This document shows positions 1 to 8,309 of a stretch of 64,000 nucleotides of DNA, piece by piece (within the stretch, counting starts at the first letter, position 1; each line of letters opens with the position of its first letter). This DNA is from Rhodomicrobium sp. Az07 (GTDB lineage Bacteria > Pseudomonadota > Alphaproteobacteria > Rhizobiales > Rhodomicrobiaceae). Both the position numbers and the translations under genes were made by a program. Location: NCBI RefSeq assembly GCF_018619475.1, contig NZ_JAHFZG010000013.1, forward strand, positions 42,300 through 106,299, written 5' to 3'. The notes under the pieces were generated by a model. That model was not told the DNA's origin. It worked only from the letters and a program-made list of their open reading frames with translations, and made no database searches.

Positions 1-2
1 TG

Positions 3-1259
3 CCGCCACGGAGTGTGCAGCCGGAACGCGGTTTTTCACCGCAGCCGGATCGCGGCTATGCCGCGCAACCGCCAAAAGCTCCGGTCGACCGTGGATTTGC
101 GCCGCAGCAAGGCGCGCAGGTTGATCGCGGTTACGCTCCGCAGCAGCCTCAAGGCTTCGCGCAGAACGCTTATGCCCCGCAGGACGAATACGGCGCACGT
201 TTTCCCTCTCAGGGTGGATGGGCCGACGATGCAGGTGGCCATGGGGACGACCTCGGTCGTCATAACCCTCACGCCGACGAACTGGACGAGGATTTCTTCG
301 CGGATGAGGATGAACTCGAACAGGCTCATGCGCCTGCCCGCAAACGCAGCCGGAAGCTTTTCGTGGCCGCCGCGCTTGTCGGCGCAATGACGATTGGCGG
401 CGGCGGAGCGTATCTCTACAAGTCGATGAGCGGTCCGGCAGACGAGGCGGGTGTCATCCGCGCCGATAATAGTCCGCTGAAAGCCGCGCCCGAGAATCCC
501 GGCGGAAAACAGTTCCCCAACGGCGAAAAGACGATTTACGACCGGCTGACGCCGGACGGGCAGGTGCAGGCGGCTTTCGCGGCTCCGGCGGCTCCGCAAA
601 ATTATGCGTCCGCCTCCGCAAGCGGCGGTCAGCCGAATTCACTTGAGGACCGCATCGACGAGGCATTGCGGAAAGCCCAGCGCAGCGGCGATGCGCCGCA
701 GATGTCTGCTCCCGTGGGCCGCAGCCCCGACCTGCCGACGGTGGTGCGAAGCGAGGTCTACCGGCCCGACGGAACCCGCGTCGACACGAACCGCTCCTCC
801 GCGCCGAGCATAGCCAGCGCGGCCAGTGGCGAGTTGCCGCCGCCGTTCGGCAACGGACCGCCGTCTTTCCCGGCCACTCAGGCTGTGCCGTCTCCGGCGC
901 CGGCGGTCGCGCCGTTCCGGACCGGCGCCGTGCCAACGGCTCCCGCCCCCGTCACCCGGTCAGCCTCTTTGACGCCCTCGACGGCTTACGCAACGCCACC
1001 TCCGGCGGGTAGTTTCTGGGTGTCGTTGAAATCGGCGCCGGACGAGAAGGCGATCCAGCGCGATATCCCGTTCCTGACCGGCAAGTTCAAGCGGGCCCTT
1101 GGCGATGTGCCGGTTCAGGCGAAGATTGCCGACCTCGGGGCGAAGGGCGTTACGTTCCGTGCTGTCGCGGGTCCGCTCGGCACGCGCCGGGAAGCCATGG
1201 AGTTGTGTCAGAGAATTAAAGGCATCGGCGGCGACAAATCGTGCTTTGTAACTAACTAG
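3..1259 (+). CDS. SPOR-domain protein, 5' end cut by window edge
   Basis: The frame is open to the left edge, so the true start is probably outside the window; the first in-window start-like codon is a GTG at 15. The protein has a low-complexity N-terminus rich in Q, P and D with repeated DRGxAPQ-like units, then an acidic stretch, a basic cluster (RKRSRK) and one membrane segment at about residues 115-137 of the visible part. A proline/alanine-rich periplasmic linker follows, and the last ~75 residues look like a SPOR domain (start FWVSLKSAPDEKA, end IGGDKSCFVTN). SPOR domains bind denuded septal peptidoglycan, so a cell-division or envelope role in the periplasm is inferred. The TAG stop lies inside a palindromic repeat (1256-1323). 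Confidence 0.8.
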   Translation, partial: PPRSVQPERGFSPQPDRGYAAQPPKAPVDRGFAPQQGAQVDRGYAPQQPQGFAQNAYAPQDEYGARFPSQGGWADDAGGHGDDLGRHNPHADELDEDFFADEDELEQAHAPARKRSRKLFVAAALVGAMTIGGGGAYLYKSMSGPADEAGVIRADNSPLKAAPENPGGKQFPNGEKTIYDRLTPDGQVQAAFAAPAAPQNYASASASGGQPNSLEDRIDEALRKAQRSGDAPQMSAPVGRSPDLPTVVRSEVYRPDGTRVDTNRSSAPSIASAASGELPPPFGNGPPSFPATQAVPSPAPAVAPFRTGAVPTAPAPVTRSASLTPSTAYATPPPAGSFWVSLKSAPDEKAIQRDIPFLTGKFKRALGDVPVQAKIADLGAKGVTFRAVAGPLGTRREAMELCQRIKGIGGDKSCFVTN

Positions 1260-1323
1260 TGGTCCGATTCCGACATTTGCATCCGTTTGCAGCGGGACAC
1301 AAATGTCAAATTCGCTCCACTAG
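1256..1323. repeat. Palindromic MITE-like repeat, short copy (family D)
   Basis: The ends are imperfect inverted repeats of 24 bases (CTAGTGG...GACATTTG against CAAATGTC...CCACTAG, 19 of 24 matching) around an 18-20 base centre. The left arm is nearly identical (24 of 25) to the left end of a second copy at 59026. In both copies the first bases overlap a TAG stop codon. Confidence 0.7.
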
Positions 1324-1448
1324 ACGCTGAAGCAGTCGCGCCTCCAATAGGCTCTGGTTGCTGGTTCGGTCCGGTCTTCGTTCAGGCGGTTATCTATTGC
1401 TCGCTGGCCCATGCATCAGCGCGCGACAGCTTCGGAGCGGGAGCATTT

Positions 1449-1934
1449 TCAGCGCGCCGCCCACGGCATGACGGGCACAGTGGAAATCGAGTTTTGCGGC
1501 GAGCCGTCGATCAGCTTGTCGCTGATCGCCACATACACAAGCGTGTTCCGCTTCCTGTCTACCGTTCGGTAGACGTGCGTCTTCTTGAAGAATATGGACG
1601 TGCGATCCGAATAGACTTCCTCGTTCTCGCCGAGCTTTCCGAGGTCTGCCGTAATCGGTCCGATCTGGCGGCAAGCAATGGAAAAGCGGCTTGGATCTTC
1701 CGCAAGTCCGATCGTCCCACCGAGGCCGCCTGTCTTCGCCTGCGCGATGTGGCAGGCCACGCCGGGCACCTTCGGGTCGTCGAAGGCACTCACGCAAACC
1801 TTGTCGTTCTTGCCGATGAGTCGGAATGTCGTGCTGATACAGCCGATTTCGTCGGCCTGCGCGCCGCCGCCGCCGAGCGCCGTCAGCGCCAGCATCCAAC
1901 ACACCCGAAGTTTCCCGCCCGGACTTCGTTTCAT
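1449..1934 (-). CDS. CreA family secreted protein
   Basis: A 161-residue protein starting at the ATG at 1934, chosen because GGGAGG lies 6-7 bases upstream and a signal peptide (basic KRSPGGK, then a hydrophobic run to AQA) begins there; the frame extends further upstream but without such support. The mature part matches the CreA family: EIGCISTTFRLIG, FDDPKVPGVACH, AKTGGLGGTIGLAED, and conserved cysteines. CreA is a small periplasmic protein of unknown biochemical role, often near peptidoglycan or carbon-response genes. Next upstream on the same strand is a peptidoglycan amidase, which fits an envelope setting. Family assignment is confident; function is not known. Confidence 0.85.
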   Translation of the reverse strand: MKRSPGGKLRVCWMLALTALGGGGAQADEIGCISTTFRLIGKNDKVCVSAFDDPKVPGVACHIAQAKTGGLGGTIGLAEDPSRFSIACRQIGPITADLGKLGENEEVYSDRTSIFFKKTHVYRTVDRKRNTLVYVAISDKLIDGSPQNSISTVPVMPWAAR

Positions 1935-2108
1935 GCCCAACCTCCCGCGCCCATGATCGATGTCATATCGGTGGCCTCTGGCGGAATGAAAAGGAGCGGT
2001 GCGATTGTCCGGCTCCGATGCACTCAAGTGCCGCTTATGCCGCCTGCGTTACGCCGCTTTCCCTTTCGGCTCGGTCGCGGCTGGGGCGAGAAAGGGCGAG
2101 CGCCCCAA

Positions 2109-2900
2109 CTAGAAAGACCGAGCGTCGGCGACCGGCAGCGCTTCGAGCAGCGCGTCGAGCGTCCTCAGCGTCGAGAGGTCCGCGCGCCCATCCACCAGCG
2201 CGGGCCGGAAATGGCGCTGAAACGCCCTCACAACAGTTCGCGTCACGTCATCGTAATCGCCCGTGACATCGATGCCGTAGCCATAGGCCGCGAGCTTCTC
2301 CTGCAACTCGCGCACGGCGCCGCCGCACGATCCCGTGTCGAGCGCGCCGCCCTCCACAATCGGCGCGGGCTCCACCCAATGGCCGATGCCGCCGAGCGCC
2401 AGCCACGCCCAGTTGAACTTCTCGCCGGGGTCTTCCTTGCGGGCGGGCGCAATGTCCGAATGGGCGAGCACGTGACGCGGCGCGATCCGGTTGCGCGAAA
2501 CGATGTCGTGGCAGAGATTCTCGACGGCCAGCATCTGCGGACGCGTGAAGTCGGGATAGCCGAGGCCATGGCCGGGATTGTGGATCTCGATGCCGATGGA
2601 ACGGGAGTTCACGTCGTCGCGGCCTTCCCACATGGAGAGGCCCGCATGCCAGGCGCGCAAGCGTTCCGGCACGAGTTGCGTGATCGCGCCCGCCTCGTCC
2701 ACGACGTAATGGCAGGAAACGCCCGACTCGCGAAGCGCGAGCCAGCGGATGGCCGCCTCCGCGCTCTCCATGCCTGTATAATGCAGGATGAGGATATTCG
2801 GGCTGGAGCAGCCGCGCCGCTCCTCGCGATTTTCGGCGGCAACGATGCGGGACACGAGGCCGGAGTCCGGCTGAAATGCGGTCTGGATTTCGGATGTCAT
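2109..2900 (-). CDS. N-acetylmuramoyl-L-alanine amidase, AmiD/AmpD type
   Basis: 263 residues in two domains. Residues about 30-175 are an Amidase_2 zinc hydrolase with expected ligands H40 (ILHYTG), H147 (LAHSDIAPARKEDPG) and D157, K155 close by, and the conserved SIGIEIHNPGH. Residues about 195-260 form a peptidoglycan-binding domain (VRELQEKLAAYGY, VVRAFQRHFRP). This two-domain layout is that of AmiD rather than the shorter cytosolic AmpD. The enzyme cuts between N-acetylmuramic acid and L-Ala in peptidoglycan or anhydro-muropeptides. No clear signal peptide or lipobox is visible, so cytoplasmic recycling cannot be excluded. The DjlA-like gene lies 48 bases upstream on the same strand and may be co-transcribed. 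Confidence 0.88.
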   Translation of the reverse strand: MTSEIQTAFQPDSGLVSRIVAAENREERRGCSSPNILILHYTGMESAEAAIRWLALRESGVSCHYVVDEAGAITQLVPERLRAWHAGLSMWEGRDDVNSRSIGIEIHNPGHGLGYPDFTRPQMLAVENLCHDIVSRNRIAPRHVLAHSDIAPARKEDPGEKFNWAWLALGGIGHWVEPAPIVEGGALDTGSCGGAVRELQEKLAAYGYGIDVTGDYDDVTRTVVRAFQRHFRPALVDGRADLSTLRTLDALLEALPVADARSF

Positions 2901-2948
2901 GCTGGTGATACGCTACGCTTCCTTGTTTCGCCGGTCGCGCGTCTCGCT

Positions 2949-3668
2949 CTATGGAAGGGGATGACGGGATTGCTTGATCTCGTCATAGGCCGCGTTGATG
3001 GCGGCGAGTTTCTTCGTGGCGATCTCGACGAACTCGGGGGGTACGCCGCGCGCGATCAGCTTGTCCGGATGATTTTCCGCAACGAGCTTACGATACTTCG
3101 CCTTGAGGTCCGAGTCCGAGATATCCGGCGACACCGACAGGACTGTATAAGGATCGTACAGCTCGCAGCGGAAGTGCCGCCCGCGAACGCCCATGTAGTC
3201 CATGTGGGTGAAGCCGAATTCCTTCGCCACGTCGGCGAGGAACTGATCCTCGGCGGGAAGAAGCTGGCCGTCGGAGATGGCAATATGGAACAGGCCGTCG
3301 AGCACATCTTCGAGCAATTGCCGGTCGTTGCGGAGCAGGCGGCCAAGCTGGCGCGCATACATCTCGAAGCCTGCGACGTCTTGCTTCGCGAGATTGAAGA
3401 CGCGGGCGACGTTATGCTCCTCGCCCGGCGGGATCTTGAATACTTCCTTGAAGGCGCGGATTTCGCTGATCGTGACGACGCCATCGGCCTTCGCCATCTT
3501 CGCCCCGAGCGCGATCACGCCCATGGTGAAAGCCACCTGCCGGTCGTGTCCCGAATCCGAGAGGGTGCGATCGACCGCATGGCCCGCCACGCCGCCGAAC
3601 AGCGCGCCAAGCGGCCCACCGAACGCGAGGCCCGCCGCCGCTCCGGCAAGTTTTCCCCAAATTGACAT
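2949..3668 (-). CDS. DjlA-like co-chaperone (TerB + DnaJ domains)
   Basis: 239 residues from the ATG at 3668 (MSIWGKL); an upstream TTG at 3689 would add seven residues. The N-terminus is a glycine-rich hydrophobic segment (AGAAAGLAFGGPLGALFGG) that could anchor it to the membrane. The middle is a TerB-like helical domain (LGAKMAKADGVVTISEI, NDRQLLEDVLDGL). The last ~65 residues are a J domain with the HPD motif at about 200-202, which stimulates DnaK ATPase. This is the common alphaproteobacterial DjlA-like form. Its partner would be DnaK, which is not in the window. No strong ribosome binding site is seen before either start. Confidence 0.88.
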   Translation of the reverse strand: MSIWGKLAGAAAGLAFGGPLGALFGGVAGHAVDRTLSDSGHDRQVAFTMGVIALGAKMAKADGVVTISEIRAFKEVFKIPPGEEHNVARVFNLAKQDVAGFEMYARQLGRLLRNDRQLLEDVLDGLFHIAISDGQLLPAEDQFLADVAKEFGFTHMDYMGVRGRHFRCELYDPYTVLSVSPDISDSDLKAKYRKLVAENHPDKLIARGVPPEFVEIATKKLAAINAAYDEIKQSRHPLP

Positions 3669-3964
3669 CGTTTCGGATCCAGCCGCCAAGGCAAAGTTGC
3701 AGCAGCGACTTTATCCGAAATCGGTTTGAAAGAGAAAGGGGATAGCGCCGCAGCCGCTTTTGCAGTCTATCGCGTTTCTCGAAGATCCCAAACCTTCGGT
3801 CTCCTGTCGTGCGCATGCCGGTTTCGACGCGCCACCAAATTTACATCGCCTGGCCAAAGCTCTCGTCCGCGCGTTCATCATTAAGCAGCCCGCCGCAAAG
3901 TGCCACGGTTACGCCCCCCTCTCCTCGTGTATGTTGCCCAAAATTTCAGCAGTGGAAGGGTCGC

Positions 3965-5329
3965 ATGAGCAACCAACTCAAATACGTTCTCGACGAAACG
4001 CAAATCCCGAAATTCTGGTACAACCTCACGGCCGACCTGCCTGTGCCTCTGCCGCTCGTGCTGCATCCCGGCACGAAACAACCCGCCGGTCCCGCCGATC
4101 TTGAGCCGCTGTTTCCGATGGCGCTCATCCTTCAGGAAGTTTCGACCGAGCGCGAAATCGAGATTCCCGAGCCGATCCGCGACGTCTATCGCATGTGGCG
4201 GCCGTCGCCGCTCTACCGCGCGCGCCGCCTCGAACAGGCGCTCGGCACCCCCGCCAAGATCTACTACAAGAACGAGGGCGTCTCGCCCGCGGGTTCGCAC
4301 AAGCCGAACACGGCCGTGCCGCAGGCCTGGTATAACAAGGAAGAGGGCATCCAGCGGCTTTCCACCGAGACGGGCGCGGGACAATGGGGCGCGTCGCTCG
4401 CCTTCGCGGGCGCCTTGTTCGGCATTGACGTGACCGTGTTTCAGGTCCGCGTGTCCTTCGACCAGAAGCCTTATCGTCGCGCGCTGATGGAAACCTACGG
4501 CGCACGCTGCATCGCCTCGCCGTCGGACCGGACTGAGTCGGGGCGCGCCATGCTCGCGCAACACCCGAACAGCCCAGGCTCGCTCGGCATGGCCATCTCC
4601 GAAGCGGTGGAGATCGCGGCCAAAGATCCGGCGGTGAAATATGCGCTCGGCTCTGTGCTGAACCATGTGATGCTGCATCAGACGATCATCGGCGAGGAGG
4701 CCATCAAGCAATTCGAGATGGCGGGGGACGATCCGGACATCGTGATCGGCTGCACGGGCGGCGGCTCGAACTTCGCGGGCATCGCGTTCCCGTTCCTCGG
4801 GCTGCAACTGCGCGGCGGCCGCAAGCGGCGCATCATCGCCGTGGAGCCCACGACCTGTCCCACATTGACGCGCGGCCGATACGCCTACGACTTCGGCGAT
4901 ACCGCACACCTGACACCGCTCATGAAAATGCACACGCTCGGCTCGACGTTCATGCCGCCCGCGACCCATTCCGGCGGTCTGCGTTATCACGGCATGGCGC
5001 CGATGGTTTCGCATGTCTACGAGCTGGGGCTGATCGAGGCGCGCGCCTATCACCAGAGGACATGTTTCGATGCGGGCGTGCAGTTCGCGCGCTGCGAAGG
5101 CATCGTGCCCGCGCCGGAGTCGACCCACGCCGTGCGCTGCGCGATCGATGAGGCACTGCGGTGCAAGGCGGAAGGCAAGGCCGAGACGATCCTGTTCAAC
5201 CTGTCGGGTCACGGCCATTTCGACATGGGGGCTTACATCAACTACTTCGAAGGCCGGATGATCGATCAGGATTACGACGAAGGCGCGCTTGCGACGGCCC
5301 TTTCCAAGCTGCCCGCCGTGGCCGCTTAA
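3965..5329 (+). CDS. trpB2: Tryptophan synthase beta chain-like protein TrpB2
   Basis: 454 residues. The ATG at 3965 is preceded by GGAAGGG; the open frame begins far upstream without support. The PLP lysine is K113 in SPAGSHKPNTA, and glycine-rich phosphate binding is seen in IGCTGGGSNF. The insert-containing N-terminus (WYNLTADLP, IRDVYRMWRPSPLYRA) is typical of TrpB2, longer than TrpB1 (~400). TrpB2 makes L-tryptophan from indole and serine; in several lineages it works without TrpA as an indole salvage enzyme, and other PLP lyase roles have been proposed. No trpA is adjacent. An 11-bp hairpin follows the stop. Confidence 0.93.
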   Translation: MSNQLKYVLDETQIPKFWYNLTADLPVPLPLVLHPGTKQPAGPADLEPLFPMALILQEVSTEREIEIPEPIRDVYRMWRPSPLYRARRLEQALGTPAKIYYKNEGVSPAGSHKPNTAVPQAWYNKEEGIQRLSTETGAGQWGASLAFAGALFGIDVTVFQVRVSFDQKPYRRALMETYGARCIASPSDRTESGRAMLAQHPNSPGSLGMAISEAVEIAAKDPAVKYALGSVLNHVMLHQTIIGEEAIKQFEMAGDDPDIVIGCTGGGSNFAGIAFPFLGLQLRGGRKRRIIAVEPTTCPTLTRGRYAYDFGDTAHLTPLMKMHTLGSTFMPPATHSGGLRYHGMAPMVSHVYELGLIEARAYHQRTCFDAGVQFARCEGIVPAPESTHAVRCAIDEALRCKAEGKAETILFNLSGHGHFDMGAYINYFEGRMIDQDYDEGALATALSKLPAVAA

Positions 5330-5342
5330 GCGCTTGAGAACA

Positions 5343-5371
5343 GCCCGCGGCATCAACGTCATGCCGCGGGC
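5343..5371. terminator. Hairpin between convergent trpB2 and arfB
   Basis: Perfect 11-bp stem (GCCCGCGGCAT/ATGCCGCGGGC) with a 7-base loop, 13 bases after the trpB2 stop and 8 bases beyond the arfB stop. No clear U-tract on either strand, so terminator function for both genes is inferred from stem strength and position. Confidence 0.55.
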
Positions 5372-5379
5372 GCACTTCC

Positions 5380-5805
5380 TCAATCGCCGCTGGCGCCGGG
5401 GGCTTGCCGCTGGCGCTTGACTTCGCTCCGCTTCGATTTGCCCGCGAGCCGCCGCTGCTTGGAACCGAGCGTCGGCCGCGTCGGTCGGCGGACGGGGCGC
5501 TCGATGGCGGCCTGCCGGATCATTCGGACGAGCCTGTCGACCACGTCCTTCCGGTTTGCCTCCTGCGTGCGGTAGCTGCCGCCCGTCAGCACGATCTCGC
5601 CATCCTTCGTCAACCGCGATCCGGCGATGCGTTCAAGACGAAAGCGCACCGCGTCGGGCAGGCTCGGCGAGCGGCGTGCATCGAAGCGCAGTTGCGCGGC
5701 GGTCGAAACCTTGTTGACGTTCTGACCGCCGGGGCCGCTCGCGCGGATGAACGTCACGGCGATCTCGCCCTCGTCGAGGTCGATCCTGTCCGTTATCGCG
5801 ATCAT
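5380..5805 (-). CDS. arfB: Peptidyl-tRNA hydrolase ArfB (YaeJ), ribosome rescue
   Basis: 141 residues from the ATG at 5805 (MIAITDRIDL); 24 further residues are possible upstream but resemble no family member. The class I release-factor-like GGQ motif is at 26-28 in RASGPGGQNVNKV, and the basic C-terminal tail (KQRRLAGKSKRSEVKRQRQ) is the segment that enters the empty mRNA channel of stalled ribosomes. ArfB hydrolyses peptidyl-tRNA on non-stop ribosomes. Length and both key elements fit the family. It converges on trpB2 across a shared hairpin. Confidence 0.93.
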   Translation of the reverse strand: MIAITDRIDLDEGEIAVTFIRASGPGGQNVNKVSTAAQLRFDARRSPSLPDAVRFRLERIAGSRLTKDGEIVLTGGSYRTQEANRKDVVDRLVRMIRQAAIERPVRRPTRPTLGSKQRRLAGKSKRSEVKRQRQAPGASGD

Positions 5806-5977
5806 CCCAATCCCGCCCGCGTCGTCTGTGATGCTTTGTCGCCCGAAATGGCGCCCTTGCTTGTAGCTTATCCTCAATGCCTTCGATACGGGTTATCGGG
5901 CGAGCGCGATGGCGGATTGCTCGCGGCGCGCGGTTCCTCATTCAACGAGGCGCGCAATTGGAAGGACCATTCCCGGC

Positions 5978-6379
5978 ATGACGGTGGAAAAGACATATCG
6001 CGGCCCATGTCCCTGCGGGAGCTTGTTAAGCTACGCGCTGTGCTGCCAGAAATTGCACAATGGCGAACCGGCAGCCGACGCCGAAGCGCTGATGCGGTCG
6101 CGATACACCGCGTTCGGGCTGAAACTTCAGGATTATCTGCTCGCAACCTGGCATGCGAGCACGCTCCCCACGGATCTGGACGTCGAGGCGTCCGCGCGTC
6201 GCTGGCTGGGCCTGAAGGTGATGCGCCACGAGGTCACCGGGCCCGACACGGCCGATGTCGAATTCACCGCACGCTACAAGGCCAAAGGCCGCGCTTGGGA
6301 AATCCACGAGACAAGCCACTTCGTTCGCGAGGACGGACGCTGGTTTTACGTCGACGGCGACTTCGAAAAGCAGCCGTGA
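5978..6379 (+). CDS. YchJ family protein with SEC-C metal-binding motif
   Basis: 133 residues from the ATG at 5978 (MTVEKTYRGP), with GGAAGG about 11 bases upstream. The N-terminus carries a SEC-C type zinc motif (CPCGS at 11-15, CC at 22-23), followed by the YchJ/UPF0225 core (LMRSRYTAFGL, YLLATWHAST, HETSHFVREDGRWFYVDGD), an NTF2-like fold. Biochemical role unknown; SEC-C motifs bind zinc and often mediate protein contacts. It converges on phyR with a hairpin between them. Confidence 0.88.
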   Translation: MTVEKTYRGPCPCGSLLSYALCCQKLHNGEPAADAEALMRSRYTAFGLKLQDYLLATWHASTLPTDLDVEASARRWLGLKVMRHEVTGPDTADVEFTARYKAKGRAWEIHETSHFVREDGRWFYVDGDFEKQP

Positions 6380-6387
6380 TCCCAGAT

Positions 6388-6409
6388 GGCGCGAGAAAGA
6401 CCTCGCGCC
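6388..6409. terminator. Hairpin between convergent ychJ-like gene and phyR
   Basis: Perfect 8-bp stem GGCGCGAG/CTCGCGCC with a 6-base loop, 8 bases after the ychJ-like stop and 21 bases beyond the phyR stop. No U-tract; probable shared terminator by position. Confidence 0.45.
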
Positions 6410-6430
6410 CGCTGCCAGGCGCCGCGCCGT

Positions 6431-7162
6431 TTACGCCGCAAGCTTCGACTGGACGGCGGCAACCAACGCGCGCGCGTTGAACGGCTTCGCAAGCACCACC
6501 TCGCTTGCCGCCCCGAGCTGCTCCGTGACTGCTTCCGGATGAGCGGTGATATAGATGACGTCGGCGTGGATCTGCTCGCGGATTGCGTTCACCACATCGA
6601 TGCCAGTCTCATCCCTGAGCCGATAATCCGCGACGATCAGCTTCGGGTGAGACAAGCCCACGATCCGCAAAGCTTCCTCGCGATTCTTGGCGATGCCAGC
6701 GACCGAGAGGCCGAGCGTCTTGATGATCTTCTGGAGATCGAGCGCGATCATGGCCTCGTCCTCGATGATCAGGACAGCGGGCTTGGGGCGCAATTCCAGA
6801 AGCGAAGAAACGTAATGCCGCCGAACGGCGGTTTCCGTCATCTCCATCACTTCGGCCACGTCGACGAAAGAGAATCCCATGACCGCGCGAAGCGCGACGA
6901 TCTGGCGGCGCTGGTACGGAAGCTTCAGCAACTCGGCACCGATACCGCAGCCTCCACTGAAGCGCACGTCAGCCTGAGGCGCTCTCGAAGCGGAAGCTTC
7001 GTTCACGAATTGGTACAGCCGAAATCTTGACGATCCCCCGTTCCGGGCATGGGCCTCCAGAGCTTCGGCAACGGCAATGTGGCTCAGTTGCCGGTTCCCC
7101 AGTATGCAGGAGGCATAGCGATAAATATTTTTTATTAGTTCGTTGGAAAGAGCTTCGCCCAT
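6431..7162 (-). CDS. phyR: PhyR-type general stress response regulator
   Basis: 243 residues from the ATG at 7162, which has GAGGA about 10 bases upstream; ATG codons at 7186 and 7195 are possible. The N-terminal half is a sigma-factor-like domain (MGEALSNELIKNIYRYA, then LPYQRRQIVALRAVMGFSFVDVAEVMEMTETAVRRH, the sigma4-like part). The C-terminal half is a receiver (VLIIEDEAMIALDL; phospho-acceptor in LIVADYRLRD; KPF lysine). In the known pathway phosphorylated PhyR mimics ECF sigma EcfG and pulls anti-sigma NepR away. Normally nepR and ecfG are adjacent; neither is seen here, so this is either a separated phyR or a paralogue. Confidence 0.88.
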   Translation of the reverse strand: MGEALSNELIKNIYRYASCILGNRQLSHIAVAEALEAHARNGGSSRFRLYQFVNEASASRAPQADVRFSGGCGIGAELLKLPYQRRQIVALRAVMGFSFVDVAEVMEMTETAVRRHYVSSLLELRPKPAVLIIEDEAMIALDLQKIIKTLGLSVAGIAKNREEALRIVGLSHPKLIVADYRLRDETGIDVVNAIREQIHADVIYITAHPEAVTEQLGAASEVVLAKPFNARALVAAVQSKLAA

Positions 7163-7426
7163 TATTGAACGATCCTCGCTAATCATCCCAAGCATCGGCT
7201 CGGCCGGTGCGGAACCGCCCGCACTCGTTGCGACGCTGGTGCGCCGCTACGAATCCGATTCGAAACTGCGCCGATATAGCGATGACATTGAGTCGCGGCG
7301 TTTTCAGAGCATGTCGCAATGAAACAAATGTAAGCGGCAGAGCATCGAATTGCCGACCATACTTGAGATGACGGTGCAGGAGAAGCCGAAAAATTTAATC
7401 GACTAATGCCCGTTACCCTCTTGTCC
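7163..7426. other. Region upstream of phyR without a gene
   Basis: About 260 bases of probable phyR leader and promoter. I see no EcfG-type GGAAC...GTT promoter and no convincing small ORF. A plus-strand frame over 7197-7321 is open but lacks a start codon at a sensible place. Confidence 0.4.
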
Positions 7427-7475
7427 GAAAAAAAGCGCCGGCGTCAGGGCAAGGGAGCACCCTGAGCGACCGGCG
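7427..7475 (-). terminator. Strong Rho-independent terminator with no gene before it
   Basis: On the minus strand a 14-bp stem with two single-base bulges (outer CGCCGG/CCGGCG, inner TCAGGG/CCCTGA, 10-base loop) is followed directly by seven U. It would end a minus-strand transcript arriving from the right, where no protein gene lies on that strand. Confidence 0.75.
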
Positions 7476-7840
7476 ATAGAGTTTCCCGTTCCAACTTGGG
7501 TCACGACACGCCCATCCGACCATCCCGGCTTGCGCGGCGTAACAGATTTGGAAGCAATTTGCGTGCCATGCATCCTCGCATGCCATATCGCCCCTGCCTC
7601 TCGCCGCGACGAACCGCCCCATTTTTGCAGCACCCCGAGAAAACGGACTTTGCGACGGCGCATTTGCCGCTATCGGCGAATTGTCGACGGGAGCAGCGCC
7701 CTCGAAGCGCCCTGCACTGCCGCGTCTCAACGAACCGACGCGAGTGGGAGTGCGCAAAAAGCGCGCACGCCGCCGAACAACAGAGCAAATTCTGATACGC
7801 TCGACGCGTCTTTTTGAGCCGGTGCGAAGATTAACGCCAA
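7476..7840 (-). ncRNA. Candidate small RNA ending at the 7427-7475 terminator
   Basis: Inferred only from the orphan terminator and the absence of a credible reading frame: the two minus-strand frames here run straight through the terminator stem. A TACAAT box near 7834 on the minus strand could be a -10 element, giving a transcript of about 400 bases; its -35 is not clear. I looked for RNase P, tmRNA, 4.5S and 6S signatures and did not find them. Identity unknown; the 5' end is a guess. Confidence 0.3.
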
Positions 7841-8309
7841 TTGTAAGCTCCCTTTGTGGCGGTCGCTACAAGTAGCGCGCAGATCGCTCGCGACCCGAGG
7901 CGCCGCAAATCGGTGTGAATCGGCCCGGCTTGTTCCGGGCTGCGCCGAATTAATCGAGTTTCACAAGCGATTGCAATGTGTTGCTCCTCTCATCCGTGGG
8001 CCGCTGCATACGCTTTTGGCGCGCTCTCCGGGGAGAAATCGCAAGGCCAAAAGGTTACCGAATCGTGCTTTGAACATATTGTCTTGCAAATTCAATACTC
8101 GGAAGTTAGGCTTCACGAAATTAACGTAGATGTAATCTTTAAATAAAATTGGATTAAAAGCTTTAATAAATCTATATTGTGGTGGTCATACTTAGATCAC
8201 ATTTCGATTCAGGAAATGAAGCTTGAGCCTGTTCTTCCCATGACTTGGGACAGCTTCGAATCGCCACCTGGCGTGAGCGCTGGTCTGGCGTAGTTTACAA
8301 GGAGTGAAG
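7841..8309. other. AT-richer intergenic region before the L,D-transpeptidase
   Basis: No gene seen. The part from about 8100 to 8220 is markedly AT-rich compared with the rest of the window and probably holds the promoter of the gene at 8310. Confidence 0.4.

Noticed and set aside
1287..3665. 792-residue plus-strand open frame
   Set aside because: Antisense to CreA-like, amidase and DjlA-like genes; composition rich in R, A and H as in shadows.
3881..5383. 500-residue minus-strand open frame
   Set aside because: Antisense of trpB2; no recognisable domain.
7403..7757. Minus-strand frames of 86 and 114 residues near phyR
   Set aside because: Both read through the stem and U-tract of a strong terminator and resemble no protein.
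7476..7840. RNase P RNA or tmRNA
   Set aside because: Length is suitable for RNase P, and AAAGTCCG occurs, but the surrounding conserved core and 3' elements are absent; no tmRNA tag peptide frame is seen.
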